Source: Sphingorhabdus sp. | GTDB lineage: Bacteria > Pseudomonadota > Alphaproteobacteria > Sphingomonadales > Sphingomonadaceae | Reading direction: 5' to 3' | DNA length: 34,827 nucleotides | Assembly (NCBI GenBank): GCA_015478735.1 | Contig: JADMKQ010000039.1 | Span: 6,255-41,081, forward strand | Shown: piece by piece, positions 1 through 7,769 of the stretch | Layout: each line of letters begins with the position of its first letter | How positions within the stretch are numbered: position 1 is the first letter of the stretch | The notes under the pieces: generated by a model | Databases searched by the model: none | What the model saw: only the letters and a program-made list of their open reading frames with translations | Told to the model about the DNA's origin: nothing | Position numbers and translations under genes: made by a program

Positions 1-1121
1 ATCCTGGCGTAAATATCCGAAAGCTGGTCCAGATCTGCAATGGCAACGGCTTCATCCAGCTTGTGCATGGTGGCATTGCACAGGCCAAACTCCACCACTG
101 GCATGATCCTCGACAGGAACCTTGCATCTGATGTTCCGCCCGTGGTCGATAATTCCGGCTCGACGCCTGTCACCTGCATAATAGCATCGGCGATCATGCC
201 CGACAATTCCCCCGGAGGCGTCAGGAATGGCTCACCGGAAATAATCGGTTTCAGCTCCCCGCCGTTACGCTCGACAATCGCGCGGACCATCTCGCTCAAA
301 CTATCGCCGCTATGCTCGTCGTTAAAGCGGATGGACAAGCGGCCTTCTGCCTTGGCCGGGATGACATTATGGGCAGGATTGCCGACATGGATGTCGGTAA
401 ACTCGATATTGCTGGGCTGGAACCAGTCAGTGCCCTGATCCAGCTCTACCGCGTCAATTTCGCTCAGGATCTTGCCCAGCTTCGTGATCGGATTATCGGC
501 CAGATGGGGATAGGCGACATGGCCCTGCGTGCCGTGAACGGTGATCCACATATTGACCGATCCGCGCCGCCCGATCTTCATCATATCGCCCAGCCGGTTA
601 ACCGAAGTGGGTTCACCGACAAGGCAAAGGTCCGGCGTAATGCCACGCTCTTCCATCAACTGCATGATCGCAACCGTGCCAAAGCGGGCGGGGCCTTCCT
701 CGTCGCCGGTGATGATGAGGCTGATCGTGCCGAGATCGTCCGGCACGTTTTGGAGCGCGCTGACAAAAGCGGCGATGCTGCCCTTCATATCCACCGCGCC
801 GCGTCCGTGAAGCAAATCGCCCCGGACTTCCGGCACGAAGGGGTCGCTGGCCCAGCCTTCACCCGGCGGCACAACGTCGAGATGCCCGGCAAAGGCAAAA
901 TGGCGTGTTCCCGGCCTGCCTTTCCGGATGGCAAAAAGATTTTCGACAGCCCCGCCGGAATCCTCATCCTCCGGCACGTCGCCCGCAATGAAGCGCGTCA
1001 CTTCAAAACCCAGCGGTTCGAGCATCGCCGCCATCACATCAAAAACAGCGCCAGTAGCGGGCGTGACACTGGGACAGGCGATCAGCTCTTTGGCCAGATC
1101 AAGGGTGGATTTTTTGGTCAT
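1..1121 (-). CDS. dapE: Succinyl-diaminopimelate desuccinylase, 3' end cut by window edge
   Basis: Zinc/cobalt amidohydrolase of the M20 family that removes succinate from N-succinyl-L,L-diaminopimelate in the lysine/meso-DAP pathway, in the cytoplasm. I read this frame by hand. It is absent from the ORF track because it has no stop inside the window. The protein starts MTKKSTLDLAKELIACPSVT and shows the family motifs in order: HLDVVPPG (metal His), GRGAVDMKGS (bridging Asp), GDEEGPA (catalytic Glu) and GEPTS. It is still in frame at base 1 after 373 codons, and DapE is usually about 375-380 residues, so only a few residues are missing. It is the last gene seen of the minus-strand run from rpmH, 36 nt after the GST gene. 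The long plus-strand ORF at 312-1151 is its shadow. Confidence 0.95.
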   Translation of the reverse strand, partial: MTKKSTLDLAKELIACPSVTPATGAVFDVMAAMLEPLGFEVTRFIAGDVPEDEDSGGAVENLFAIRKGRPGTRHFAFAGHLDVVPPGEGWASDPFVPEVRGDLLHGRGAVDMKGSIAAFVSALQNVPDDLGTISLIITGDEEGPARFGTVAIMQLMEERGITPDLCLVGEPTSVNRLGDMMKIGRRGSVNMWITVHGTQGHVAYPHLADNPITKLGKILSEIDAVELDQGTDWFQPSNIEFTDIHVGNPAHNVIPAKAEGRLSIRFNDEHSGDSLSEMVRAIVERNGGELKPIISGEPFLTPPGELSGMIADAIMQVTGVEPELSTTGGTSDARFLSRIMPVVEFGLCNATMHKLDEAVAIADLDQLSDIYAR

Positions 1122-1157
1122 TATTTTACTCGCCGAGCTGCATTTGTGTAGGCACCT

Positions 1158-1823
1158 TCACTCTGTAAAGGGCTGTTCCAGACGCTCGATCACCCATGGT
1201 TCGTCCTGCGCCGAATCCATCCACTGCGCCATCCACTCATGCTCCAGCACGGTTTCCATATAGGCTGCGGCAAAGCCGGGGACTTGCAGACCATAAGTCT
1301 GGAAGCGCGAAATGACGGGCGCATACATGATGTCGACCGCACCGAACGTGCCAAACAGGAAGGGCCCGCCATTGCCAAAGCGCGCGCGGGCCTGCGCCCA
1401 TAGCTGCATGATGCGGGCGGCGTCGTGCAAGGTTTCGTTCGTGAATTGCAGGCCCTGATAGCGTTTGCGCGTGTTCATCGGGCATTGTTTACGCAGCGCC
1501 GTAAAGCCGCTGTGCATTTCGGCCGCCATCGACCGGGCCATGCCGCGTGCGGTTTCATCCTTGGGCCAGAAACGGTCGCGGTGTGTCTTGTCGGCCAGCC
1601 AGTCGATAATCGCCAGGCTGTCCCAGATCACGGTTTCACCGTCCCACAGGATCGGAACCTTACCGCCAGAGGGTGCAAAATTTTCCCCCATCCGGATATT
1701 ATCCCAGTCTTCGCCGTATAGCGGAACGGTGAGTTCCTCGAACGGAAGACCGGATTGTTTGCAGGCAAGCCAGCCGCGCAGGGACCAGCTGGAATAGGCT
1801 TTGTTTCCGATTATCAGTTTCAT
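1158..1823 (-). CDS. Glutathione S-transferase family protein
   Basis: A 221-residue soluble GST-fold protein. The N-terminal thioredoxin-like half (about residues 1-80) opens MKLIIGNKAYSSWSLRGWL, and the SSWSLR stretch is where a catalytic Ser/Tyr would lie in this subgroup. The GKVPIL segment is the usual cis-proline region before the third strand. The all-helical C-terminal half (about 90-215) has no other domain. The start is supported by AAGGG about 7 nt upstream. It lies between engB and dapE on the same strand, a placement I recall from other sphingomonads. The substrate cannot be read from sequence; a glutathione-dependent detoxification or reductase role is family-level inference only. 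Confidence 0.85.
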   Translation of the reverse strand: MKLIIGNKAYSSWSLRGWLACKQSGLPFEELTVPLYGEDWDNIRMGENFAPSGGKVPILWDGETVIWDSLAIIDWLADKTHRDRFWPKDETARGMARSMAAEMHSGFTALRKQCPMNTRKRYQGLQFTNETLHDAARIMQLWAQARARFGNGGPFLFGTFGAVDIMYAPVISRFQTYGLQVPGFAAAYMETVLEHEWMAQWMDSAQDEPWVIERLEQPFTE

Positions 1824-1845
1824 ATTCAGCCCTTGGTTATTTCAA

Positions 1846-1894
1846 CAATCCGGATAGCTTGAAGAGTCAGAAGATTCCAGCCTTTGCCGGATTG
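1846..1894. repeat. 8-bp inverted repeat between engB and the GST gene
   Basis: CAATCCGG at 1846-1853 and its exact reverse complement CCGGATTG at 1887-1894 are separated by 33 nt, in the 95-nt gap between engB (ends 1919) and the GST start (1823). There is no T-tract, so a terminator is not well supported. It may be a weak mRNA hairpin or a chance repeat. Confidence 0.3.
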
Positions 1895-1918
1895 GCAATA
1901 AAAGGCAATAGAGCGCGG

Positions 1919-2551
1919 CTAAATCTGCACCGCTTCCAGCACCGCGAGACGTAGCTCATCAATCCCCTGTTTTTTCTCGGAAGATGTGATGATGAGGTCA
2001 GGGTGCGCCGCCGGATGCTTTTTGGCTGCGGCGATGACTTTTTCCTTGGTCGCTTCCAGTTCGCTCGTCTTTACCTTGTCGGCCTTTGTCATGACGATGC
2101 GATAGCTGACGCCCGCCTTGTCCAGCATGGTCAGCACTTCTTCGTCCGTTTCCTTGACCCCGTGGCGGCTGTCGATCAGGACGAACGTGCGTTTCAACAC
2201 TTGCCGCCCGCGCAGGTAATCATTGACCAGATAGCGCCATTTCTGGACGGTTTTAAGCGGAGCCTTGGCAAAGCCGTAGCCCGGCATATCGCAAATCCGG
2301 AAAATCGGCGGGCCATCACTCGTGTCACCGACATCAAAGAAATTAAGCTCCTGTGTCCGCCCCGGCGTATTGGATGTCCGCGCCAGTCCGTTGCGCCCGG
2401 TGAGCGCATTGATGAGCGAGGATTTCCCGACATTGGAGCGCCCTGCAAAGGCAATTTCCGGCACAGTCGGCGGCGGCAGGAACTGAAGCTGCGGCGCGGA
2501 TTTCAGGAATGAAATCGGACCGGAGAATATTTTGGGGTGCAATGGTGTCAT
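1919..2551 (-). CDS. engB: Ribosome biogenesis GTPase EngB (YihA/YsxC)
   Basis: TrmE-Era-EngA-EngB-Septin family GTPase that helps assemble the 50S ribosomal subunit. Using the start at 2551 it has 210 residues, normal for the family. G1/P-loop GRSNVGKS is at about residues 37-44, G3 is [10 protein letters not shown]4 is TKADK, and the G5 region is [10 protein letters not shown] chose ATG at 2551 ([11 protein letters not shown]...) rather than the ORF-track start at 2587, because the extra 12 residues ([12 protein letters not shown]) are not typical of EngB and read back towards the repeat element in the yidC-engB gap. The gene follows yidC in the conserved rpmH-rnpA-yidD-yidC-engB order. Confidence 0.95.
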   Translation of the reverse strand: MTPLHPKIFSGPISFLKSAPQLQFLPPPTVPEIAFAGRSNVGKSSLINALTGRNGLARTSNTPGRTQELNFFDVGDTSDGPPIFRICDMPGYGFAKAPLKTVQKWRYLVNDYLRGRQVLKRTFVLIDSRHGVKETDEEVLTMLDKAGVSYRIVMTKADKVKTSELEATKEKVIAAAKKHPAAHPDLIITSSEKKQGIDELRLAVLEAVQI

Positions 2552-2651
2552 AAATTTGATCCGTATATTCAGCAGCCAAGTCAGCATATACTCAGCAGAG
2601 CCAAGCCGTTAGCCCGAAAGCTTGCCAAGGGTCTTGCCCTGTCGGTGGTGC

Positions 2652-2697
2652 GCCTGTCGAACCACATATATTGGACGCGAAACGCCCTTCGACAAGC
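2652..2697. repeat. Inverted repeat element (GCCTGTCGAA...TTCGACAAGC) in the yidC-engB gap
   Basis: GCCTGTCGAA (2652-2661) and TTCGACAAGC (2688-2697) are reverse complements at 9 of 10 positions, with a 26-nt spacer. The surrounding CGCCCTTCGACAAGCTC wording matches a short dispersed intergenic repeat that I recall from sphingomonad genomes; this needs a genome search. It lies inside the yidC-engB transcript unit rather than at its end. Confidence 0.5.
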
Positions 2698-2744
2698 TCG
2701 GAACCAACGGCAAGACCTGTCTGGCCCTGCCGTTAATACCGTTT

Positions 2745-4628
2745 CTAATTCGCTTTCGCTGCCTTTTCTTCTTCTGCCTTCTTGGCCTTTTCCTCGGCAT
2801 CCTTTGCCATTTGCTCTTTCAACTGCGGATGGCGGGAATAGAGCCATTTCTGCTGGGCAATGGTGAGGACGTTGGAAACGGTCCAGTAAAGCTGCAAACC
2901 GGCGGCAAACGGTGCCATGATGAACACCAATACCCACGGCATCAGGCCGAAAATCTGCTGCTGCATCGGGTCCATTTGTTGCGGGTTAAGCTTGAACTGG
3001 AAGTGCATCGTAATGCCCATCAGGATCGGCAATATACCCACCGCAAGGAAGCTTGGCGGATCAAATGGCAGCAATCCGAACAGGTTGACAGGGGTCAATG
3101 GGTCGGGTGCTGACAGATCCTGAATCCACAACATAAACGGCTGGTGCCGCATTTCGATGGACAGCATCAACACTTTATAGAGCGCAAAGAAAATCGGGAT
3201 TTGCAGGAAGATCGGCAAACAACCGGCGAGGGGATTGACCTTCTCGTCCTTGTACAGCTTCATGATTTCCTGTTGCTGCTTTTGCTTGTCGTCTTTGTAT
3301 TTTTCCTGGATCTTCTTCATCTTCGGCTGCACAGCGCGCATTTGTGCCATCGAGGCAAATTGCTTCTGGGCAATCGGGAACATGATAGCGCGCACGACAA
3401 AGGTCATCAGGATGATCGCGACGCCGAAATTGCCGACCATCTGGAACAGCCAGTTGAGCAAATAGAATAAAGGCTTTTCAAACCAGTAGAACCAGCCCCA
3501 GTCGATCGCACGGTCGAGCAGGGTGATGTCATATTGCTCTTTATATGTGTCGAGCAGAGCGGTTTCCTTGGCACCGGCGAACAGGCGCGTGGTGGTTTTC
3601 AGCACTTTTCCGGGAGCAATGATCTGCGCGTTTTCGCGGGCAAACTCGGCCTGGAAAACATCGTTCGCACCGCTTCGGAACTTGCCTACAACCTTGGGAT
3701 TGTTCACCGGAATGATCGCACCGAGCCAGTATTTGTCGCTGAATCCAAGCCAGCTGACGTCTTTGTCAAAGCTGTTCGTTCCGGCAGAGGCAGACGTTCC
3801 GAACATGTTGGTGAAAAATCCGGGGTCTTCACCAGCCAGATTTTCATAATCGACATCATAATTGGCCGCGCCGTCAAAAACGCCGACCGGACCGATATGG
3901 ATGGTCCAGCTACTCGCCTCTCCGGCGGGCACGTTGTTAAGATCGCGCGTGCGGTTGATCAGGCTATAGGGTTTCAGCGCAATGGCATTTTCGCCGCGGT
4001 TGGTAACGCTTTGCTCCGCGGTAATCAGGTAATTTTCGTCAATCGCCAGGGTGATCGCGAAAGTCTGTCCGGTATCGTTGCTCCAGCGCAATGTGACCGG
4101 GCTTTCGGGGGTGAGCTTCGCTTTGTCGGCGGTCCAGATCGTCTGGTCATCCGGCAGGGCAACTCCATCACCGGCCCAGCCAAAGCGGCTGAAATAAGCA
4201 TTTTTCGTGCCAGAGGGAGCGAACAGGCGCACAGGCGGGCTGTCTTCTTCCAGTCCGGTGCGGTGATCGGTCAGCGTCAGGTCGTCAACCCGTGCGCCTT
4301 GCAGGTTGATCGATCCGTTCACGCGCGGCGTTTCAATCGGCAATCGCGGCGATTCGGCCAGCACAACCGGCAGCGTGCGGATGGTTCCGGCGCCGGCATC
4401 CGCGCCAGGAGTGGCAGCACCCGGCGTCATCGACGCAGCAGGATCGGAGCCGTTTGGAACCGTTCCATTTGCCACTGCCGCGCTGGACTGGTCAGTTTTT
4501 TCTGCCTGCTCCACCGCTTCGTTCTTGTTCACCATGTCAGGAAAGAATGTTTCCATCAGGACAGGCCAGCCGAACAGGATGATGCCGGTCAGCAAAACCG
4601 CCATGATAATATTACGCTTGTCGTCCAC
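2745..4628 (-). CDS. yidC: Membrane protein insertase YidC
   Basis: Inner-membrane insertase (YidC/Oxa1/Alb3 family) that inserts and folds membrane proteins alone or with SecYEG. Its 627 residues fit the long Gram-negative form. There is an N-terminal membrane anchor (about residues 8-26, IIMAVLLTGIILFGW), then a low-complexity Ala/Pro/Gly linker. The periplasmic P1 beta-sandwich domain runs from about 75 to 350. The conserved insertase core of five membrane segments starts near LFYLLNWLFQMVGNFGVAI, with the cytoplasmic coiled-coil loop MKKIQEKYKDDKQKQQQEI. The lysine-rich tail (AEEKAKKAEEEKAAKAN) suits ribosome contact. It sits 86 nt after yidD and before engB. Three plus-strand ORFs over it are shadows. 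Confidence 0.97.
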   Translation of the reverse strand: MDDKRNIIMAVLLTGIILFGWPVLMETFFPDMVNKNEAVEQAEKTDQSSAAVANGTVPNGSDPAASMTPGAATPGADAGAGTIRTLPVVLAESPRLPIETPRVNGSINLQGARVDDLTLTDHRTGLEEDSPPVRLFAPSGTKNAYFSRFGWAGDGVALPDDQTIWTADKAKLTPESPVTLRWSNDTGQTFAITLAIDENYLITAEQSVTNRGENAIALKPYSLINRTRDLNNVPAGEASSWTIHIGPVGVFDGAANYDVDYENLAGEDPGFFTNMFGTSASAGTNSFDKDVSWLGFSDKYWLGAIIPVNNPKVVGKFRSGANDVFQAEFARENAQIIAPGKVLKTTTRLFAGAKETALLDTYKEQYDITLLDRAIDWGWFYWFEKPLFYLLNWLFQMVGNFGVAIILMTFVVRAIMFPIAQKQFASMAQMRAVQPKMKKIQEKYKDDKQKQQQEIMKLYKDEKVNPLAGCLPIFLQIPIFFALYKVLMLSIEMRHQPFMLWIQDLSAPDPLTPVNLFGLLPFDPPSFLAVGILPILMGITMHFQFKLNPQQMDPMQQQIFGLMPWVLVFIMAPFAAGLQLYWTVSNVLTIAQQKWLYSRHPQLKEQMAKDAEEKAKKAEEEKAAKAN

Positions 4629-4714
4629 TGTAATTCCTAAAATTCTGGCTTAAAAATCGTTTCTACACCCGAATGACCGGGCCAAGTAAGGCAGGCATCT
4701 GTTTCGTTTGTCGT

Positions 4715-4927
4715 TCAAGGAACCGGATCGTAACCAGAGCCCCCCCACGGATGACAGCGCAATAGCCGTTTCGTGCCAAGCCAGCTACCCCTAATCACAC
4801 CGTATTTTTCGATCGCTTCGATTGCATAGGCCGAACAGCTTGGGCTGTAGCGGCAGCTGGGCGGCAAAATGCGGGATGGCCCCCATTGCCAGCAGCGCAC
4901 AAAGAATATGAAAACTGCTTTCAACAT
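4715..4927 (-). CDS. yidD: Membrane protein insertion efficiency factor YidD
   Basis: A 70-residue protein of the YidD (HlyA-type, UPF0161) family, a small membrane-associated partner that helps YidC-dependent insertion. The family signature is clear: an amphipathic N-terminus ([11 protein letters not shown]), then [18 protein letters not shown] with three conserved cysteines, and the C-terminal [17 protein letters not shown]. Its start lies 5 nt after the rnpA stop, so the two are probably translated from one mRNA and coupled. Its position between rnpA and yidC is the classical arrangement. Confidence 0.95.
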   Translation of the reverse strand: MLKAVFIFFVRCWQWGPSRILPPSCRYSPSCSAYAIEAIEKYGVIRGSWLGTKRLLRCHPWGGSGYDPVP

Positions 4928-4932
4928 AAGTG

Positions 4933-5364
4933 TCAGAGCTTTTTAGCGAGATGTTTCAGCGCTTTTTCAAGATCCGCTTTCATCGCGGAAAAATCCCGCT
5001 CCCTACCGTCTTTCGAACCTTCTTTACGTCCGATCATGATATGATCCGCGCCGCTTATACCATATTGCGGCAGCAACTCCGCAAGCAAAGCGCGAAACCG
5101 GCGCTTCATGCGGTTGCGCGTAACAGCATTACCGATTTTCTTGGTAACAGTGATGCCATAACGGATAGTGTCGGAGGGGACGGGATGGCCCGTGCGGCGT
5201 TTATGGGCGAGCAGGATGAAATCCGGCGTCACGAATCGCTTGCCCCGATTCGCAGCCAGAAAATCCGGCCGTTTGCGAATCACTTCAATAGGGACAAGCG
5301 GTTTAGCCGCAACCGGCTGCGCATCTTCTGCGCCGGGCCGCTGATGTGTATTTTCAGTCACCAT
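4933..5364 (-). CDS. rnpA: Ribonuclease P protein component
   Basis: Protein subunit of RNase P, which binds the catalytic RNA and pre-tRNA leaders for 5' maturation. It has 143 residues. The RNR signature is plain in [17 protein letters not shown], preceded by the family's [15 protein letters not shown] strand region. The N-terminus has an extra stretch ([21 protein letters not shown]...) of about 25 residues before the fold starts at IRKRPDF, common in alphaproteobacteria. The AAAGGGTGA purine run abuts the ATG at 5364, so the GTG one codon later is an alternative start. It begins 38 nt after the rpmH stop. Confidence 0.95.
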   Translation of the reverse strand: MVTENTHQRPGAEDAQPVAAKPLVPIEVIRKRPDFLAANRGKRFVTPDFILLAHKRRTGHPVPSDTIRYGITVTKKIGNAVTRNRMKRRFRALLAELLPQYGISGADHIMIGRKEGSKDGRERDFSAMKADLEKALKHLAKKL

Positions 5365-5402
5365 TCACCCTTTGGCCAAAGCCGGGTGAGCGGATCTCTG
5401 TG

Positions 5403-5537
5403 TTAGGCAGAAAGCTTGTTACGGCCACGCGCGCGGCGGGCAGCCAAGATTTTGCGGCCACCGACAGTTGCTTTGCGGGCGCGAAAACCATGGCGCCGTT
5501 TACGGACCAGGCGGCTAGGTTGAAATGTGCGCTTCAT
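5403..5537 (-). CDS. rpmH: 50S ribosomal protein L34
   Basis: 44-residue ribosomal protein L34: [20 protein letters not shown], then the conserved RGRNKLSA end. The ORF track shows it as a 77-residue ORF because it extended the frame upstream. The true start is the ATG at 5537, which gives the exact L34 length and N-terminus and has AGGA 8 nt before it. It is the first gene of the rpmH-rnpA-yidD-yidC run, downstream of a promoter at 5608-5636 and a terminator-like hairpin at 5569-5593. Confidence 0.98.
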   Translation of the reverse strand: MKRTFQPSRLVRKRRHGFRARKATVGGRKILAARRARGRNKLSA

Positions 5538-5568
5538 CGCGTTTATCCTACGTCTGAAAATGTCAATT

Positions 5569-5593
5569 AAAAAGGCCGCCAAAAGCTGCGGCC
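5569..5593 (-). terminator. Intrinsic-terminator-like hairpin in the rpmH leader
   Basis: On the minus strand GGCCGC - AGCTTTTG - GCGGCC is followed at once by TTTTT, a textbook GC stem plus U-tract. It ends 31 nt before the rpmH ATG and lies downstream of the best promoter for rpmH. It could end transcripts coming from the PGPG membrane-protein gene, or act as an attenuator inside the rpmH leader. Confidence 0.65.
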
Positions 5594-5607
5594 CCGTGTA
5601 GAGGCTG

Positions 5608-5636
5608 CGAATAAGTGTGACGCCGCGCAAAGTCAA
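5608..5636 (-). promoter_or_regulatory. Predicted sigma-70-type promoter for rpmH-rnpA-yidD-yidC
   Basis: On the minus strand TTGACT (5631-5636), a spacer of exactly 17 nt, then TATTCG (5608-5613). Transcription would begin near 5601, giving a leader of about 64 nt that contains the hairpin at 5569-5593. It lies in the gap after the stop of the upstream gene at 5665. Confidence 0.6.
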
Positions 5637-5664
5637 GCATTAGCCCGCTGCTTGGGTAAATAAT

Positions 5665-6003
5665 TCAGCTTTCCGACTTGGTTTTGACCTTGCCCACGAT
5701 CGGCAGTTCGAAATCATCCGGTAAAGTCTTGTGCCTGTTGCGGCGCATGGCCCAGTCGGTCCACTTGCCATATTGCGGGAAACGCCGCTTGAAATCGACG
5801 TAGCGCCGCTTTGACCATTGGGAGTTTTTCAGCACCAGCGCCAGGCCGATAGGGAACATGATAATGAAACCCGGCCCCGGAAGCGCCCCGATAATGGGAG
5901 AGAGCAGCATCAGCGTAAAGCCGATGATCGACAGCGCAAGGCGCGTGCCCGCCGTGTTGCGTTCGCGCTTTTTACTCCGAATCTCTTCATTATCCACGGT
6001 CAT
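5665..6003 (-). CDS. Small PGPG-motif membrane protein
   Basis: 112-residue protein with a charged N-terminus (about 1-22), a hydrophobic hairpin (about 23-62) carrying LPGPGFIIMFPIGLALVL, and a basic cytoplasmic tail (RRYVDFKRRFPQYGKWTDW). The PGPG turn between two membrane segments resembles the PGPGW family of small putative transmembrane proteins, whose function is unknown to me. It is transcribed towards rpmH but is separated from it by the promoter and hairpin, so it is probably its own unit. Its upstream neighbour comM is divergent, across a 257-nt gap. The gene looks real because its composition and basic/hydrophobic pattern are coherent, but no role can be assigned. Confidence 0.75.
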   Translation of the reverse strand: MTVDNEEIRSKKRERNTAGTRLALSIIGFTLMLLSPIIGALPGPGFIIMFPIGLALVLKNSQWSKRRYVDFKRRFPQYGKWTDWAMRRNRHKTLPDDFELPIVGKVKTKSES

Positions 6004-6260
6004 GCCTTTTATGTGATGTTTCCCGATAGAAGCCGCAAGACGGACTGTCGAAGAAAACAGGCTTTTGGTCGCGTATCGGTTTAAATAGTCTTCATGACGC
6101 GAAGAAGAATCGCCTAGAAGCGTTTTGCGAATCTGGGCTTGCTAAGCGAGCCACAGCTTCATTCTTTTGACCGTTCCGGACAAGTCCTTGCTTTGCATCG
6201 ACTTTTTCACTGCCGCTTGCCATTATTTCGGCAATTCAGGGATATTCGGGGCGGTATGAC

Positions 6261-7769
6261 ATGGTAGCACTGGTTTCCACCGTCGCTTATCTCGGTCTGG
6301 AAGCGCGCGGGGTAGAGGTGCAATGCCAGGTCGCACCGGGACTGCCGGCCTTCAACATCGTGGGATTACCGGACAAAGCGGTTGCCGAAAGCCGCGAACG
6401 GGTACGCGCGGCGATTGCGGCTTTGGGCCTGTCATTGCCGCCCAAGCGGATCACGATCAACCTGTCACCCGCGGACTTGCCCAAGGAAGGGTCGCATTAC
6501 GACCTTCCCGTTGCGCTGGCGCTGCTCGGCGCGATGGGAATTATCGATGCGGAAACGATGGCGCGATATATTGTCGTGGGCGAATTGTCGCTGGACGGAC
6601 GGCTGGCCGCAACGCCGGGCGTATTGCTGGCCGCGCTGCACGCATCGGGCGAGAATCTGGGGCTGATCTGCCCGGCTTCGCAGGGACCGGAAGCGGCCTG
6701 GGCGGGCGATGTCGAAATATTGGCACCGCATGACCTGCTCGCCTTGCTCAACCATTTCAAAGGACAGACGGTTCTGGACCCGCCCGGCAGCGGCGAGGCT
6801 CCGGCGCCGGTCTATGGCCCGGACCTGAAAGACGTGAAGGGACAGGAAACTGCCAAACGCGCGCTGGAAATCGCAGCGGCTGGCGGGCATAATCTGCTTA
6901 TGAACGGACCGCCGGGATCGGGAAAATCCCTGCTGGCGTCTTGTTTGCCGGGCATATTGCCGCCGCTGTCGCCAGCCGAAGCGCTGGAAGTGTCGATGGT
7001 GGCCAGCGTTGCCGGAACATTGGAGGGTGGCCGGATGAGCCGGACCCGTCCGTTCCGCGCGCCGCATCATAGTGCGTCGATGGCTGCGCTGGTCGGTGGC
7101 GGATTGAAAGTGCGTCCGGGGGAAGTCAGCCTGGCGCATCTCGGCGTTTTGTTTCTCGACGAATTGCCGGAGTTTCAGCGCGCTGTGCTCGATTCGCTGC
7201 GCCAGCCGCTCGAAACAGGCGAAGTCAGCGTGGCGCGGGCCAATGCCCATGTGACCTTTCCGGCGCGGGTGCAGATGGTGGCGGCGATGAATCCGTGCCG
7301 CTGCGGTCATTTGGGGGATGCTGCGCTGGCCTGTTCGCGCGCGCCGCGCTGCGCCGCCGATTATCAGGCCAAGGTATCGGGGCCGCTGCTCGACCGGATT
7401 GACCTGCATCTGGAGGTAGAGGCGCTGTCCGCCGCCGACCTTACCATGCCGCCGCCTGCCGAAAGCTCTGCCACAGTCGCAGCGCGCGTGGCGCAGGCCC
7501 GCGATCTGCAAAGCGCGCGCTATGCCGGTCTGGATGCCCGCACCAATACGGAAATTGACGGCGACGCGCTGGAGAAATTTGCAAAGCCGGATGAGGCGGG
7601 CCAGCAATTACTGGCGCAGGCTGCTGCTGCCATGCGCCTCTCCGCCCGCGGCTATACAAGAGTGCTACGCGTATCCCGCACAATCGCCGATCTGGCCGGC
7701 ACGGAGCAGGTCAGCCGCATCCATGTGGCAGAGGCGCTAAGCTACCGGCGACAAGCGCCGCGTAATTAG
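6261..7769 (+). CDS. comM: YifB/ComM family Mg-chelatase-like AAA+ ATPase
   Basis: 502 residues, the normal family length. The N-terminal ChlI-type domain (about 1-180) is followed by an AAA+ module: P-loop GPPGSGKS at residues 216-223, Walker B LGVLFLDELPEF near 295-305, a zinc-like CRCG...C.RAPRC cluster near 345-375, and the Mg-chelatase C-terminal helical domain (about 400-497). In Vibrio cholerae ComM is a hexameric helicase promoting branch migration during natural transformation. The protein is widespread in non-competent bacteria too, so the role here is uncertain. It stands alone, divergent from the PGPG protein gene. ORFs in other frames across it are shadows. Confidence 0.93.
   Translation: MVALVSTVAYLGLEARGVEVQCQVAPGLPAFNIVGLPDKAVAESRERVRAAIAALGLSLPPKRITINLSPADLPKEGSHYDLPVALALLGAMGIIDAETMARYIVVGELSLDGRLAATPGVLLAALHASGENLGLICPASQGPEAAWAGDVEILAPHDLLALLNHFKGQTVLDPPGSGEAPAPVYGPDLKDVKGQETAKRALEIAAAGGHNLLMNGPPGSGKSLLASCLPGILPPLSPAEALEVSMVASVAGTLEGGRMSRTRPFRAPHHSASMAALVGGGLKVRPGEVSLAHLGVLFLDELPEFQRAVLDSLRQPLETGEVSVARANAHVTFPARVQMVAAMNPCRCGHLGDAALACSRAPRCAADYQAKVSGPLLDRIDLHLEVEALSAADLTMPPPAESSATVAARVAQARDLQSARYAGLDARTNTEIDGDALEKFAKPDEAGQQLLAQAAAAMRLSARGYTRVLRVSRTIADLAGTEQVSRIHVAEALSYRRQAPRN

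Noticed and set aside
312-1151. 279-codon plus-strand ORF
   Set aside because: It is the antisense shadow of dapE, whose minus-strand frame shows full family motifs.
2552-2587. Upstream start for engB ([12 protein letters not shown]...)
   Set aside because: The extra residues are not EngB-like and the frame runs back towards a repeat; ATG 2551 gives the normal length.
3534-4640. 368-codon plus-strand ORF over yidC
   Set aside because: Opposite strand of yidC; Arg/His/Gly-rich translation with no recognisable fold.
5561-5566. TTGACA on the minus strand just before rpmH, as a second promoter
   Set aside because: A -10 at normal spacing would overlap the rpmH ribosome site and no good hexamer is present there.
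6465-7607. 380-codon minus-strand ORF over comM
   Set aside because: Shadow of comM; Arg/Gln-rich composition typical of antisense frames.
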